DNA of 64,000 nucleotides from contig OZ038385.1 of the NCBI GenBank assembly GCA_964036045.1, forward strand, positions 29,387,306 through 29,451,305. The letters are read 5' to 3'. Each line of letters starts with the position of its first letter. The stretch's first letter is position 1. The position numbers were made by a program, and so were the translations under genes. The DNA is from Eutreptiella sp. 'Long Island Sound 2002'. Taxonomy: Eukaryota; Euglenozoa; Euglenophyceae; Eutreptiales; Eutreptiaceae. Of the stretch, positions 52,146 to 62,649 are shown piece after piece. Below the pieces are notes generated by a model that ran no database searches, was not told where the DNA came from, and saw nothing but the letters and a program-made list of their open reading frames with translations.

Positions 52146-54300
52146 TGCCGGACTGGCTACCGGACCACCGGGCCCGCGCCACCCGGAGGGGTGAGTGCTC
52201 AGTTATCGCAAAACACACGCCCAACGGTACCACACCCAGCACCACCCGCAATGACACACCATCACCACCACCATGCACGCCCACCCGCCACCACACACCC
52301 AAGGCCCATCATCAGGGCCGCCCGCCGACACCACAAGCACCAAGCAGTCCAGCCACAGCCACCACCACCACCCAGCCCACAGCGGCCCCAACACACACCC
52401 CTGCCACCGGCCGGCCACACACGTCAGAGAACCCACCATCACGCCCGACCACACCGCGCAGGCGACGCACCCACATCCAACACCCAACCCAAAGCACCCA
52501 CACCGGCACCATCCACACGGAGCATACACCAGCCACGCACCATCAGACAACACAAGCTGCCCACCAAGTACACGTCCACGCGCGCACCCGCACCGAACCA
52601 CGCCCACCAAGCGCCCAGCGCACCGACCCCCACCACCACCGCCACACACAACGGCACAAACCGCACACAGGCAGCCACCCAACACCGGCACCAACTCCAC
52701 GGGCAGAAAGGCGGACAAACCGCCGACATCAACACACCCGCACCAACAAGCACACCTAAGGTACCCGGCACAGGCCACACACACCGAGCGCCACACCACC
52801 AGCCGCACCCACCTCCGGCTGACCACCCACAGCGAAGGACCAAACATCGCGCCCGGCCGCACTGCCGCCCTCTCCTCTCCACCAGCCTCTCACCGGCGGC
52901 ACCGCCACCCACAGCATCACGGACAACACCTGCCCCCCCGGCAACACTCACGACGCCGTCGCCGGGCACACCACCATCCGCCCCGCACCACACCTGCAAC
53001 ACCCCCGCGCTCCATACCACCCACAGCACCCACACCGGAAACCGCCAACACCGCCGTCCCACCCTTACCACCTGCAGCACCGTCACCATCGACGTCGCCA
53101 GCGGCACCACCATCACGCCTGACCACACCGCGCGGACGACACGCCCACAACCAGCACCCAACCCCAAACACCCACACCGACCCCACCCACGCCGACCAGA
53201 CCCCACACCACGCACGCAAAGCACACGCCGGCCACGCTCCACAAGACGACACAAACCGCCACACGCACGGCAACAGCGCACCCGCACCAAACCACGCCCG
53301 CCAAGCGCCCGGCGCACCGACCACCACACGCACAGACAACCGCCCAACGCCGGCACCGACTCGACGGGCAGACAGGCAGACAAACCACCTCGTCGGCATC
53401 ACCAACAACACCATCACCCAATCCACCACCTGCGGCACCAACGCCACCATCGCCCGTTGCACCAACGGCAACCCCCCCTCCGGCCCCCCACCACCCGTTC
53501 CCAACGCGTCACCTACGGCACACACCGGCCTCACCGTCACCCAGTGCATCGCCTACGTCACCCTCGCCATCGCAACCACCGGCGACACCACCGCCCACAG
53601 CACCTCTAGCACCACCCTACGTAGGGACAGTACCAGCGGCGCCACCAACCGGCACACCACCTGCAACACCCACATCAACATCGCCACCACGCATGACATC
53701 ACCCGCAGCGCCATCACCATCGACGTCACCGGCAGCACCCTCACCGCCGACATCACCAGTCACGCCAGCACCCACTGCACCACCTACAGCGACCACCGGA
53801 GCCGCAGGCCCCCAAAGCGCCCGCCCCGCCACCTATGACACCATCAGCGTCACCGACCCCGTCGCCGCCCGGCGCATCACCCGAAGCACCCACGTCAACA
53901 ACACAAACCCGTTTCGACGCCTACAGCACCACCCCCGTAGGCGTCACCAGCATCTCCTCCACACATTGCCTCGCCCACAGTGCCCCAGCCCAACCCACTG
54001 CGCCTTCCGCGCACACATACCGAACACCCACACAAACCAACCACGCCCACACTGCCCACCACCCCATCAGCCCAAGCCATGAACACACCCACACGCACGC
54101 CCACGCCCGGCCACGCCACCCAGGCACCACCCAGGAGCCGCCAACCACCCGCCGTCAGCGCCCCCCGGACCGGCGCCCTGGGAACCGGAAGGCTGGGGGC
54201 CGGCGCACACACAGGGAACCCAGAGCGCAGCAGCCAGCCGACCCCCGTCCCCCACGACACCCACGCCCACACCGGCGCCGGCACTGGCACACATCCACAC
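52146..54300 (+). repeat. Low-complexity leader of LINE copy 2
   Basis: C/A-rich degenerate repeats corresponding to 34,862-39,394 of copy 1 but about half as long, lacking the large internal duplications. Long open frames in two phases (51,993-53,609 and 52,273-53,838) are Thr/Pro/His-rich. The part near 53,640-53,830 gives TCNTHINIATTHDITRSAIT-like text also legible in copy 1. Confidence 0.6.
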
Positions 54301-56336
54301 CCACGCACAGCACCCCAGCCACCCCCGCCCCCGAAAAAAAAAAGCCAAACAAGCCAGCGAAAAGAGAGGAGCAAGGGAAAGGCAGAGGAAGGGACCGCGG
54401 GGAGAGCAGAAGGCAGACACGCAAGCCCACACACCCCCCCCCCCCAGCCGACCCGACCCCGCATGTCCCCCGACCTCCCAGGAACCGCCAAGCCCAAGAC
54501 CACCCCCCAGGCACCACCACAACAGACCACCATGAGGAGCCGCCGAGGACGACACACGACACACCGCCGCCAACCACACGGACGACACCGACACAAGCCC
54601 CACCCCCACAACCCGCCGCACCCACCGCTGCGGCGCCCCAACACATAATGGTGCCCCCATGGATGCGGTACACCCCAAAAACCCCCTTCAGCCAGCCGAC
54701 CAGAGACCACCACGGGACGCACCAAGGGGACACCGCGGAAGACCCGGCCACAGTGAGGCCCCGACACCCACTACCCGCCGGCAGCCTACCACGGGCCCGA
54801 CCCACACCCGAGCAAATAGGCCCCCCCCCACCGTGGAAACAGGTCAGGTCAGGTCAGGTAGTGCCAGCTACCACCGTTCGTCAGCCCGCGAAACGCGTCC
54901 GACGGCAAGAAGTCTGGCCGAACACACGCACACGGAACATGGAGAGTCGCTGCAGGTTCAGACGGAACCAAGACGCCCAGAAGGGGCTCCAGCCGGTAGA
55001 TGAAGACTACCTGACCCAGAGGGGGCTTCAGCTGGTGGGAGCACACTTGGTGAGGCAGTGGTGCGTCTGCCCCTCACAGGCTGCACCTCTGACCCCGGGG
55101 GGCGCCCAGGGTGGGTGGCGGCGTCGTCAGCCGGCCTGACTTGGCCACCGTGGAAACGATACACCCCAGCCACACACCGCCACTCACCACCCGTGGGCAC
55201 CGCACCGGGGCCACAACACGCCCAAGATGCCGCGACCCACCGACCCGCGGACCCCGCAAACGCAATAGCCCGCGCGTGGCCCATACACGGCGCTCCCCGC
55301 ACCACTGGGCCAACTCAACGGTGGGCCGACACCCCCGACGCACCACACGACCACAACCCCCTGGATGCGACACTCCAGTCCCGCACATCCCGCCCCAGGG
55401 GACCCCAGGCCCCACGCCACACCGACCCCGCACGGCCCACGTACTGAAACACGCCAGGAGGACGACCAAGAGACCGCGCGGGGCTGCCCCACACCACCAG
55501 AGGACAAACCACGGGCGACAACCCACCCCACCAGACCTGGACACGGTGCCCCCCCCCCCCCCCCACCGGGGAGGCCACCACACAACACAACACCACCATA
55601 CCACACCGCATCCCCCTCCACCACCCGGGGACACGGGACACCACAGCCCACCAACACAGGAACGAAGCCGCGCCACGCCGACTCCGCACCCCACCCCACC
55701 GGCACCACCCCTGGATACCCCGCATACCTCACGCCAGCTCAACGCCCACCACCGGCCACAACCCGAACCGCACACAGGGGCAACACCACCGGCCAGGACA
55801 GCCACCAACGAGCAGCCACACACCACAACCACGCCAAACAGCGCGCTTCCCCGGACACCGGCGCACGACCCCGCACCGGCCGCCGCACGTGCCCCGAACA
55901 ACAGCATCACACGCCCACCATGCCATGAAGCAGCACCCGAACACGTGAACACACACGATGACCCCATGGCCCTGGACATCGACAGCCTGCTAGAGCTGGA
56001 ACTCCAACACACGGAGGACACGGAGCATCATATGGACCTCACCCTGCCGGAGCTCGAGCCCGCAGCAAGCGGCCCCGCGGACCCCAGCCCGCATAATGCC
56101 CCCCCGCGGCCCCCCCCCCCCGCAAGCGGGCGCCCTGGACGCTCCTGTCCAACGCCCTGCGGCGCCACCACCCCACCCACCAAGCCAGCAAAGGGCCCGC
56201 CGAGTACCGGGCGTCCCTGGAGCACGACCTGCCTGACGTCACGGGGCCGGGACTCCACGGGTACACAACCGCCCCCTCCCCTCCAGGCACCCCCACACAA
56301 GAATGGGAGGACGAGTACGCCGTCGACATCACCGAC
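54301..56336 (+). pseudogene. LINE copy 2 ORF1 N-terminal Pro/His-rich region, interrupted
   Basis: A KGRGRDRGE-type basic block near 54,375 and MVPPWMRYTPKTPFSQPTRD at 54,648 match copy 1. The 304-bp insertion at 54,841-55,144 then interrupts. After it, a frame from 55,111 carries Pro/His/Thr-rich sequence and the acidic MALDIDSLLELELQHTEDTE block (near 55,965). A phase change near 56,110 precedes the globular part. The exact ORF1 start is not resolved. Confidence 0.45.
54841..55144 (-). mobile_element. 304-bp SINE-like insertion with (CTGAC)n tail
   Basis: It is flanked by the 13-bp duplication CCACCGTGGAAAC (54,828-54,840 and 55,145-55,157); copy 1 has the site once and no insert. Read on the minus strand it ends in CTACCTGACCTGACCTGACC, a tandem CTGAC tail, so it moved by target-primed reverse transcription. 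A 65-codon minus frame ends near the tail (SWHYLT), so it may be the 5'-truncated 3' end of another LINE rather than a SINE. No clear A and B boxes. Confidence 0.75.
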
Positions 56337-57305
56337 ATGACGGCATACGTGGAAAGCGTGGAGGACCCGGAGCAAGACACCGTCCTCAGCCTCCTCGCCT
56401 ACCACAGCTGGAGATGGGGCCACCAGGTCAGCCTCCACCGAACGCAGGACGGGCCCCACCAGTGGTCCACAGAGCAAACGGCGAAGTGGGACATCGTCCT
56501 CCAACTCACCCCCGAGGGCTTCTACATCCTCACGCACAACGGACTACCCGACGCCACCCCCAATGCACAGGCGCTGCCGCTGGCCCAGCCCCAGGAGGAC
56601 GACGCAGACGCACCCCCCCCGGAGGAATGTAATTGGTACCCCCCCACAGCCACCACCGAACGCATGCCGCACCGGCTCACCAAACGTCACCTCCCCCACG
56701 ACTACCATGCTACCAACGACTCGCGGGGACGCCGCACACTGCCCCTGCAGTGGGCATCACCCGAAGGCACCTTCACGTGGGGGGAAATTCTCCCCGGCAC
56801 CGTGGCGCTCACATACCTGTGGCTTCGGGACGCGGAGACGCACACGCAGCCCCCCGGCACACACCTCCTCCTCACCGTAGAGGGAGAGGCCGCCGTCGAA
56901 AACGTCCACACAGCGGAGGGTGAGGACTACGTGACGGCGAACGCAGACACCGCAGTATGGCTGCACGCTCACGAGCACACCACACCCCCCACCGTAGTAC
57001 CGGGGTCGCACCCCTGGCACGTGGTCATCGTGCGACTGCCCACAGGGGCAGACACAGGAAGCGCCCAACAGGGATGGGCGGACAGGTGGGCACACGTGTG
57101 CGCCTCCCTACACGAAGGGCTGCACAGACCCTCCCTCACGAGTCACACCCTCGAGCCGGCCCCCACCACGGCCGAATCCCACACCGGGGCGGCCCCCGCC
57201 CACCGGAGTGTGGTCCTACACGCGCACCCTCCACCGCGAGGCAGCGAAAGCCCTCAAGACCGCCATCTCCAACCACCAGGGCCTCGTGCACACCCCCCAC
57301 GATAA
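56337..57305 (+). pseudogene. LINE copy 2 ORF1 N-terminal globular part
   Basis: Starts MTAYVESVEDPEQDTVLSLL; open upstream to about 56,290 as well. Includes AKWDIVLQLTPEGFYIL, LPLQWASPEGTFTWGEILPG and WHVVIVRLPTGADTG. A 1-bp insertion near 57,190-57,205, relative to copy 1, throws the last part out of frame; the true continuation is the frame of 57,208. Unknown function, presumed ORF1 protein of the LINE. Confidence 0.65.
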
Positions 57306-59802
57306 CACACAAAAGAGCTACACCCTATGGTTGCACCACCCCGCACCAGAAGGGGGCCTGCAGCCACCGGCAGACCAGCCTGGCATCAGCCCAGACCTCA
57401 CAGCGATCGCCCACGCCGTCGCCGCCATGGCCCAGCAAGTTGGGGCGCCACCCCGGTGGGCACCGTCCATCATCAAGGAAACAGCGGCACGCCACAACCG
57501 AGCTTTCGCACACTTTCGGGGACGCCCCATTCATCCCACCCTACCGGACCTCGACCTCCCTGCCCACGATGCGTGGGCAGTCCACATCCTCGTGCCCCAC
57601 GACACCGCGCCCAAAACGGGGGACGCGACGGCACGCATCACCAAACAACTCCCCAATACCGCACTCCACTACGACATACCAACGCCAAACGTCATCGTCA
57701 CCCACAACACGGGTCGCGACCACTACCACCTCCAGGCCAAGCATGAGCGCTCCCCCGTCACCATATACACCTTCACCACCTACCCTGGCCTCCAGCCACG
57801 GCAACACCACCCGCGCCCGGCATGGAAGCATCCACTACACGTCGCCCCGACCCCGCGCAAAAGGCCCACCCACCAAGCGCCCCCTCCCGCCGACAGCACC
57901 GCCCTCCACACCGCCCGCAGACGGGCCGCGGCACACCACCAAAACCACCTGCTCCCATGCATTAACGCTCGACCCGGCACCGTCACCGAGGCCACTCACA
58001 AAAGCACCTTGAACCTACTGGCCCGCAAGCTACGCCCCAAAATGGCACTGGAGGACACACTCTGGATATACTATGGCGAAAGCCGCACAGCACGGGTGGC
58101 GGACCTCCGCACCATCATCCCCCGCCAAATCCAGCGCGCGGTAGGGCCCTTCACCGTGTACGCAGTACCGCACCCCATAACAGCCCAATGCACCCACTGC
58201 AACCCTCGGTGCGCGCTACCATGCGCAGGCGCTCTGCAGCAACCCCTGCCCACCCCTACCTACAGGGGGGGCATATACCTCGGCACGATACCCGGGGACC
58301 CACGCCCCTACCTCCTGCCCGCAGCGGACCGCCACCACGCCATACCGCTACACCTTGTCGAGCACCTGGCGGTGGGACCATCTCCCTTCCAGAAGCGCCC
58401 CCCCCACACCCCATCCGACGGACGCCCGCCAGATGAGCCGACGCACGCCACACCTGGACGCAAACGCGCCATCGCACTCCTCACCCTAAAGGCGGAAGCC
58501 ACCATCCCCCGAGACCTGGAGGGGGAAAACCACCTCATGGTGGAAGGGCTGACGGAACACGTCCTGATCGCAGCCATGTACGCCACGGCGTCCGCATCCC
58601 GCCTCTGGAAGGACCGCCCCTCCCCACCTCTAGCCCAAGCAGCGCAGGACGCCCCCGACACGGGCCCTACCGCCGAGGACATCCACCAAATCCTCAACAT
58701 GCGAGCACCCCCGAAGACCCACCCTGCGGTCCGCCCCATCCAGCTCGTCAGCTGGGACGCCATGGACACCCCCCCGACCACCACGGAGGTCCACATTCTC
58801 AAACACCGGGACACCTGGTGGACGGTGGAATGGGACGACCACAGCAAGGTCAGACGGGCAACGGCACACGCCCCCGACGACGAAGTCCCGCCCTCACCAC
58901 GCGGAGGGGACCGCTTGCGACTCGCCGCACGCATCCCCCACGCCCCAGAGGCAGCCTGGGAAGCGCTGCACTACGCCCTCTACTGGGCACAGGGGGCGCC
59001 AGTAGGCCCCCTCCCCCCGGAACGCACCCCAGCGTGGACACGCCACGCCACCCGCTACACGGCCCACATGCGCCGCCACGGGGCAGGCACCGGGCACCGA
59101 CTCCTCACCTGGCCCACGGACCCGCCCGACGCCCTGCAGGAGGCCGAGGAAGTGCTTGGCCTCATGACGAGGCAAGTGTTCCAGCTGAAGGACCCCGTCC
59201 CCCCGTCCAAGCCCGACGTCCCAGCCGCCCGCGAACACCCCGTGTTTGCACCGGGCCACGCACCCGTACAGCAGCCCCAGGGCGCACCTCCCCAACGGGG
59301 ACAACCCGCTGCCCGGCGCCGCCAAGGTGCGCAGAAGCGCAAGGCCCCCGCACAGGCCAAACCCGCGCCAAAGCCAAGAGCCAAGTCGAAGAGCTGGACC
59401 AAAGAGGAAGCCGCTGCCCTGTATCCCGAATACGCCATCAGTACCCGGGTGCAGCTGCCCTTCGAGTATGCCACGGCCGCGGGCCCCTCCAAGTGGATAT
59501 GGGCCGCAGGGGAGGTCAAGCACCGGTACCTCGTCACCGGGGACCACCAGGGGTTCAAGATCCACGTCAAGTGGGACCCGGCCACCCCCAACGACAAGAA
59601 GGTGGGGCGCACCATCGAACTCTGGCGAGGCCGAAACGGTTGTGAGATGGTCCCCATGCAGCTGTGCACCCCCGACACGGAGCACCTCACCGGCACCGAG
59701 TACACGGGCGAAGTCCACAATGCATGGGCCCTACCCCAGCCCCAGAAGCGGAACCGCAAGGCACCAGCAGCTCAGGGCGTCATCGACCTCCTCGACGCCT
59801 GA
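57208..59802 (+). CDS. LINE copy 2 ORF1, main part (864 codons)
   Basis: This is the longest intact stretch of ORF1, in phase with ORF2. Visible parts are YTRTLHREAAKALKTAISNH, an alpha/beta-looking block with AWAVHILVPHDTAP, a Cys cluster CTHCNPRCALPC (possible zinc binding, about 58,188-58,225), EAEEVLGLMTRQVFQLKDPV, a Pro/Gln/Lys-rich basic linker, AKSKSWTKEEAAALYPEYAI and a C-terminal globular domain with FKIHVKWDPATPNDKKVGRT. No CCHC knuckle or RRM recognised. It ends TGA-CGG. The ancestral protein starts upstream and may exceed 1,300 residues. Confidence 0.65.
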   Translation: MWSYTRTLHREAAKALKTAISNHQGLVHTPHDNTQKSYTLWLHHPAPEGGLQPPADQPGISPDLTAIAHAVAAMAQQVGAPPRWAPSIIKETAARHNRAFAHFRGRPIHPTLPDLDLPAHDAWAVHILVPHDTAPKTGDATARITKQLPNTALHYDIPTPNVIVTHNTGRDHYHLQAKHERSPVTIYTFTTYPGLQPRQHHPRPAWKHPLHVAPTPRKRPTHQAPPPADSTALHTARRRAAAHHQNHLLPCINARPGTVTEATHKSTLNLLARKLRPKMALEDTLWIYYGESRTARVADLRTIIPRQIQRAVGPFTVYAVPHPITAQCTHCNPRCALPCAGALQQPLPTPTYRGGIYLGTIPGDPRPYLLPAADRHHAIPLHLVEHLAVGPSPFQKRPPHTPSDGRPPDEPTHATPGRKRAIALLTLKAEATIPRDLEGENHLMVEGLTEHVLIAAMYATASASRLWKDRPSPPLAQAAQDAPDTGPTAEDIHQILNMRAPPKTHPAVRPIQLVSWDAMDTPPTTTEVHILKHRDTWWTVEWDDHSKVRRATAHAPDDEVPPSPRGGDRLRLAARIPHAPEAAWEALHYALYWAQGAPVGPLPPERTPAWTRHATRYTAHMRRHGAGTGHRLLTWPTDPPDALQEAEEVLGLMTRQVFQLKDPVPPSKPDVPAAREHPVFAPGHAPVQQPQGAPPQRGQPAARRRQGAQKRKAPAQAKPAPKPRAKSKSWTKEEAAALYPEYAISTRVQLPFEYATAAGPSKWIWAAGEVKHRYLVTGDHQGFKIHVKWDPATPNDKKVGRTIELWRGRNGCEMVPMQLCTPDTEHLTGTEYTGEVHNAWALPQPQKRNRKAPAAQGVIDLLDA

Positions 59803-59826
59803 CGGGGCCAGGGCCGGACACGGCCC
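59800..59826 (+). promoter_or_regulatory. Candidate UGA-CGG readthrough element between ORF1 and ORF2
   Basis: TGA-CGG, then GGCCA, then the perfect hairpin GGGCCG-GACA-CGGCCC starting 8 nt after the stop. ORF2 continues in the same frame and its first ATG is 141 nt downstream. This matches the UGA-CGG plus 3' stem-loop arrangement of known viral readthrough sites. It is identical in copy 1. Confidence 0.65.
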
Positions 59827-62649
59827 GCCCCCCCAACTACTGGTCCCCAGAAACCGGCACCTGCGGAAGCCGACGCCTGCATCAACATCCTCAACGAGCC
59901 CGCGGTCACCTACGACCCGACCAAGGCCGCCACACTGCAAGCCATGCCCGGGCCGCACCCCCAAGGCGCAGACCTCCTGCGGTTCCTGAAGCAAGCCCTC
60001 CGCAGAGCGGACCAACCCGAACCAGCACCGATCCTGGACCCGGAGGGGAACAAATATCACGCCCACTGGGAACGCGGGGTGCCCCTCTACCACAAGACGT
60101 CGGTCACGGTGCATGCCCACCCCGACCTCGGAGTGGATGGTCGCCTCGGGGCGTACGAGTGTATGGGGCCCGGATGGCAGCTAAACGTGCTACTCACGCA
60201 CGTCCCATTTGGGGAGGAGACCAAGGACTTCCTGGACAGCCTGAGCCTGGCGTACCGCCGACTCTCCCTCCTGGCACCCACCATCATCATAGGCGACCTA
60301 AATGCCGCCCATACCGAGGACGACCGCACCGGCCCACCCACAGCCACCGACGTAGCTGTCTGGAACGCCATGCACCAACTGGGCCTCACCGACCTCACGG
60401 CAGGACTCACCGACACACCCTCCCATTACCCCAACCAAGCCGGCACCCACCCATCCCGCATCGACACGTGCTACGGGGACCCAACCACGGTGCGCGTCCA
60501 CGAAGCAGCCTACGGGGACCTCCCGCCCACAGGCACGGGCCACCGACCCCTCTACATCGACCTCAACATCCCCAACCTACCCCCACCCGCGGCCACCCTG
60601 CCAGACGACACCCTCCCACCCACACTGCAGTTCCCGGCCGAGGACGACCACAGCGCCTGGCACAGGTATAACAGGGCCCTACAAGCCATCCTGCGCCGCT
60701 CGGATGCACCGACACTCACCACCGCCATGCGCCGGGCGGCACAAGCATGCGGCATGGAGCGTGACACCAACCACACGGGAGCACCACCAGACCTCACCCT
60801 CCAACAACTCGTCCATGACATCTGGACCATGAAAGAGGAACTCGCCACCCTGCTACGCCCCAGCACACCGGAGGCACGAGACCGGGACGCCCACCTCCGT
60901 GCGCTCCTCACAACCCGCCGCCACCAACTCCAGGAATGGCACGCCCACCGCATAGCGGCCGCAGCCCAGGAACGCGAAAGATACAGCAGAAACGACACGC
61001 CGTACAAGTCCCTACGGTACGTCAGCCGCAACCTGGAGGACACGGGGCGCTGTACCATCCACGCGGTGCGCACCCCCGAAGGAGGCCTCACCAATGACCC
61101 CGACGCCGTCCTCCAGGCAGTTCTGGACAGCTTCCAGGCGAAACACGGGGACGCCCTCCCCGAGCTCGACCCCCACACCAGAAACACCATCCGCGAGCAT
61201 GTGCCCAGGGTCTTCAACCGGGAACAGCGGCGCGCCATCGAACACGACCCCTTCAGCATCTCGGAACTGCAACGCGCCCTAGACCGCCTGAAGAAGGGGG
61301 TCGTGCCCGGCGTCGACGGTTTGCCGGCCGAAGCGTACCAACGCCTCACCCTGCCCGTCAAACGCCGACTGGCAGCCCGCCTGTGGGACATCGTCACGGG
61401 CGCCACGGCCATCCCCCCTGAGTGGGCCAACCTGGTCCACCCCCTCTACAAAAAGGGGGACTGGGCGCAGCCGGGGAACTGGCGGCCCATAGTCTGCGCC
61501 ACCACCGAGGTCAAGCTGGTGTGGACGCTCATCCTAGGCCGCATCGCGCCGGCGGTCTTCGCCCACGTGCCTGCCAGCATGTGGGGAGCCATGGCCGGCA
61601 GGTCCCCCAACGAGGCCATCTTCCTCCAGGACACCGCACTGGACATGAACCCCTACGAGATGATTGTCGCCTCCCTCGATGTCCAAGGCACGTTTCCCCA
61701 CGCTCCACACCGGCTCCTCACGGAGGTATGGGATGCCATGGGCCTCCCATCCCTATCCTTCATGACCGGGTACATCCAGACCCGACTCTACGCCGTCATC
61801 ACAGCCGCAGGCCTCACCCCCTGGACCGGCACAGACAGCGGGGTCCCCCAGGGAGGCGCCGAAGGCCCCTTCCTCTACCTCCTCATCACCCTACCACTGG
61901 CATTCGAGCTAGCACGGGTATACCCGGGGTACGCCCCATACCCGCTACCGTCCCCCCTCATCAAGTTTGCGGACCACAACCTCCTAACTACGGCCACCCG
62001 CCACCGCGACCCTGAGAACGCAGGGCTACCAACGACCACCGAGCAAGCGTCCACCATTCTCCAACTTACCACAACCTACCTGGACGCCCACCAGCTCCTA
62101 GTGCACCCCCGCAAATCGGTCGGGGTGGCCCACGCCAAGACCCCCACCCCCCACATCCGGAAAGGCGAACCCCTACACCTGGAAGACACCACAGTTCACC
62201 TGGGAGTCACACAGGCCACGCGGCACCACCACATCACACTCCCAAGCAAGCTAGAAGAGCGCCTCGCCCGGCTACCCCAAATTGCCAGGGGGGACCTCCT
62301 GTCTACGCAGGGCCTGGCGTACTTCATGGAAGCGGTGCTCAACGCGGCCATCGGGTACCAAGCCCTGCACCTTTCACGCCCCGAAGACGCCCTACGCCAC
62401 GCTCGACAGCAAGTGACGAAGGCATGGGCGCAACACGGAGGCTGGCCCACGTCTTTCCCCAAGGAGGCCATGATGGCGCACTGGCGCTACTACGGAGACA
62501 ATACAGGCGCCCTGGTCGACATGGCCTATGCCAAACACGCAGCGCACCTCCTACACAGGGTGACACACAACCACCAACCTGAAGTTCGCGAGGCGGCAGC
62601 CATACGCATAAACGAAGCGCAAATGGCCCGCAACACCTGCCCCCGGTAG
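59803..62649 (+). CDS. LINE copy 2 ORF2: APE endonuclease and reverse transcriptase
   Basis: Open from the ORF1 stop; the first ATG is at 59,944 (901 codons from there). The endonuclease has IIIGDLNAA (about 60,285), SRIDTCYGDP (about 60,458) and GTGHRPLYIDL (about 60,535). The N-terminal Glu motif is not obvious. RT: GVVPGVDGLPAEAY, NWRPIVCATTEVKL, motif A VASLDVQGTFPHAP, motif B SGVPQGGAEGPFLYLL, motif C IKFADHNLL. In motif C the second Asp of copy 1's FADD is His (CAC at 61,975-61,977), so this RT is probably inactive although the frame is otherwise whole. It ends TAG at 62,647, as in copy 1. Confidence 0.9.
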   Translation, partial: RGQGRTRPAPPTTGPQKPAPAEADACINILNEPAVTYDPTKAATLQAMPGPHPQGADLLRFLKQALRRADQPEPAPILDPEGNKYHAHWERGVPLYHKTSVTVHAHPDLGVDGRLGAYECMGPGWQLNVLLTHVPFGEETKDFLDSLSLAYRRLSLLAPTIIIGDLNAAHTEDDRTGPPTATDVAVWNAMHQLGLTDLTAGLTDTPSHYPNQAGTHPSRIDTCYGDPTTVRVHEAAYGDLPPTGTGHRPLYIDLNIPNLPPPAATLPDDTLPPTLQFPAEDDHSAWHRYNRALQAILRRSDAPTLTTAMRRAAQACGMERDTNHTGAPPDLTLQQLVHDIWTMKEELATLLRPSTPEARDRDAHLRALLTTRRHQLQEWHAHRIAAAAQERERYSRNDTPYKSLRYVSRNLEDTGRCTIHAVRTPEGGLTNDPDAVLQAVLDSFQAKHGDALPELDPHTRNTIREHVPRVFNREQRRAIEHDPFSISELQRALDRLKKGVVPGVDGLPAEAYQRLTLPVKRRLAARLWDIVTGATAIPPEWANLVHPLYKKGDWAQPGNWRPIVCATTEVKLVWTLILGRIAPAVFAHVPASMWGAMAGRSPNEAIFLQDTALDMNPYEMIVASLDVQGTFPHAPHRLLTEVWDAMGLPSLSFMTGYIQTRLYAVITAAGLTPWTGTDSGVPQGGAEGPFLYLLITLPLAFELARVYPGYAPYPLPSPLIKFADHNLLTTATRHRDPENAGLPTTTEQASTILQLTTTYLDAHQLLVHPRKSVGVAHAKTPTPHIRKGEPLHLEDTTVHLGVTQATRHHHITLPSKLEERLARLPQIARGDLLSTQGLAYFMEAVLNAAIGYQALHLSRPEDALRHARQQVTKAWAQHGGWPTSFPKEAMMAHWRYYGDNTGALVDMAYAKHAAHLLHRVTHNHQPEVREAAAIRINEAQMARNTCPR

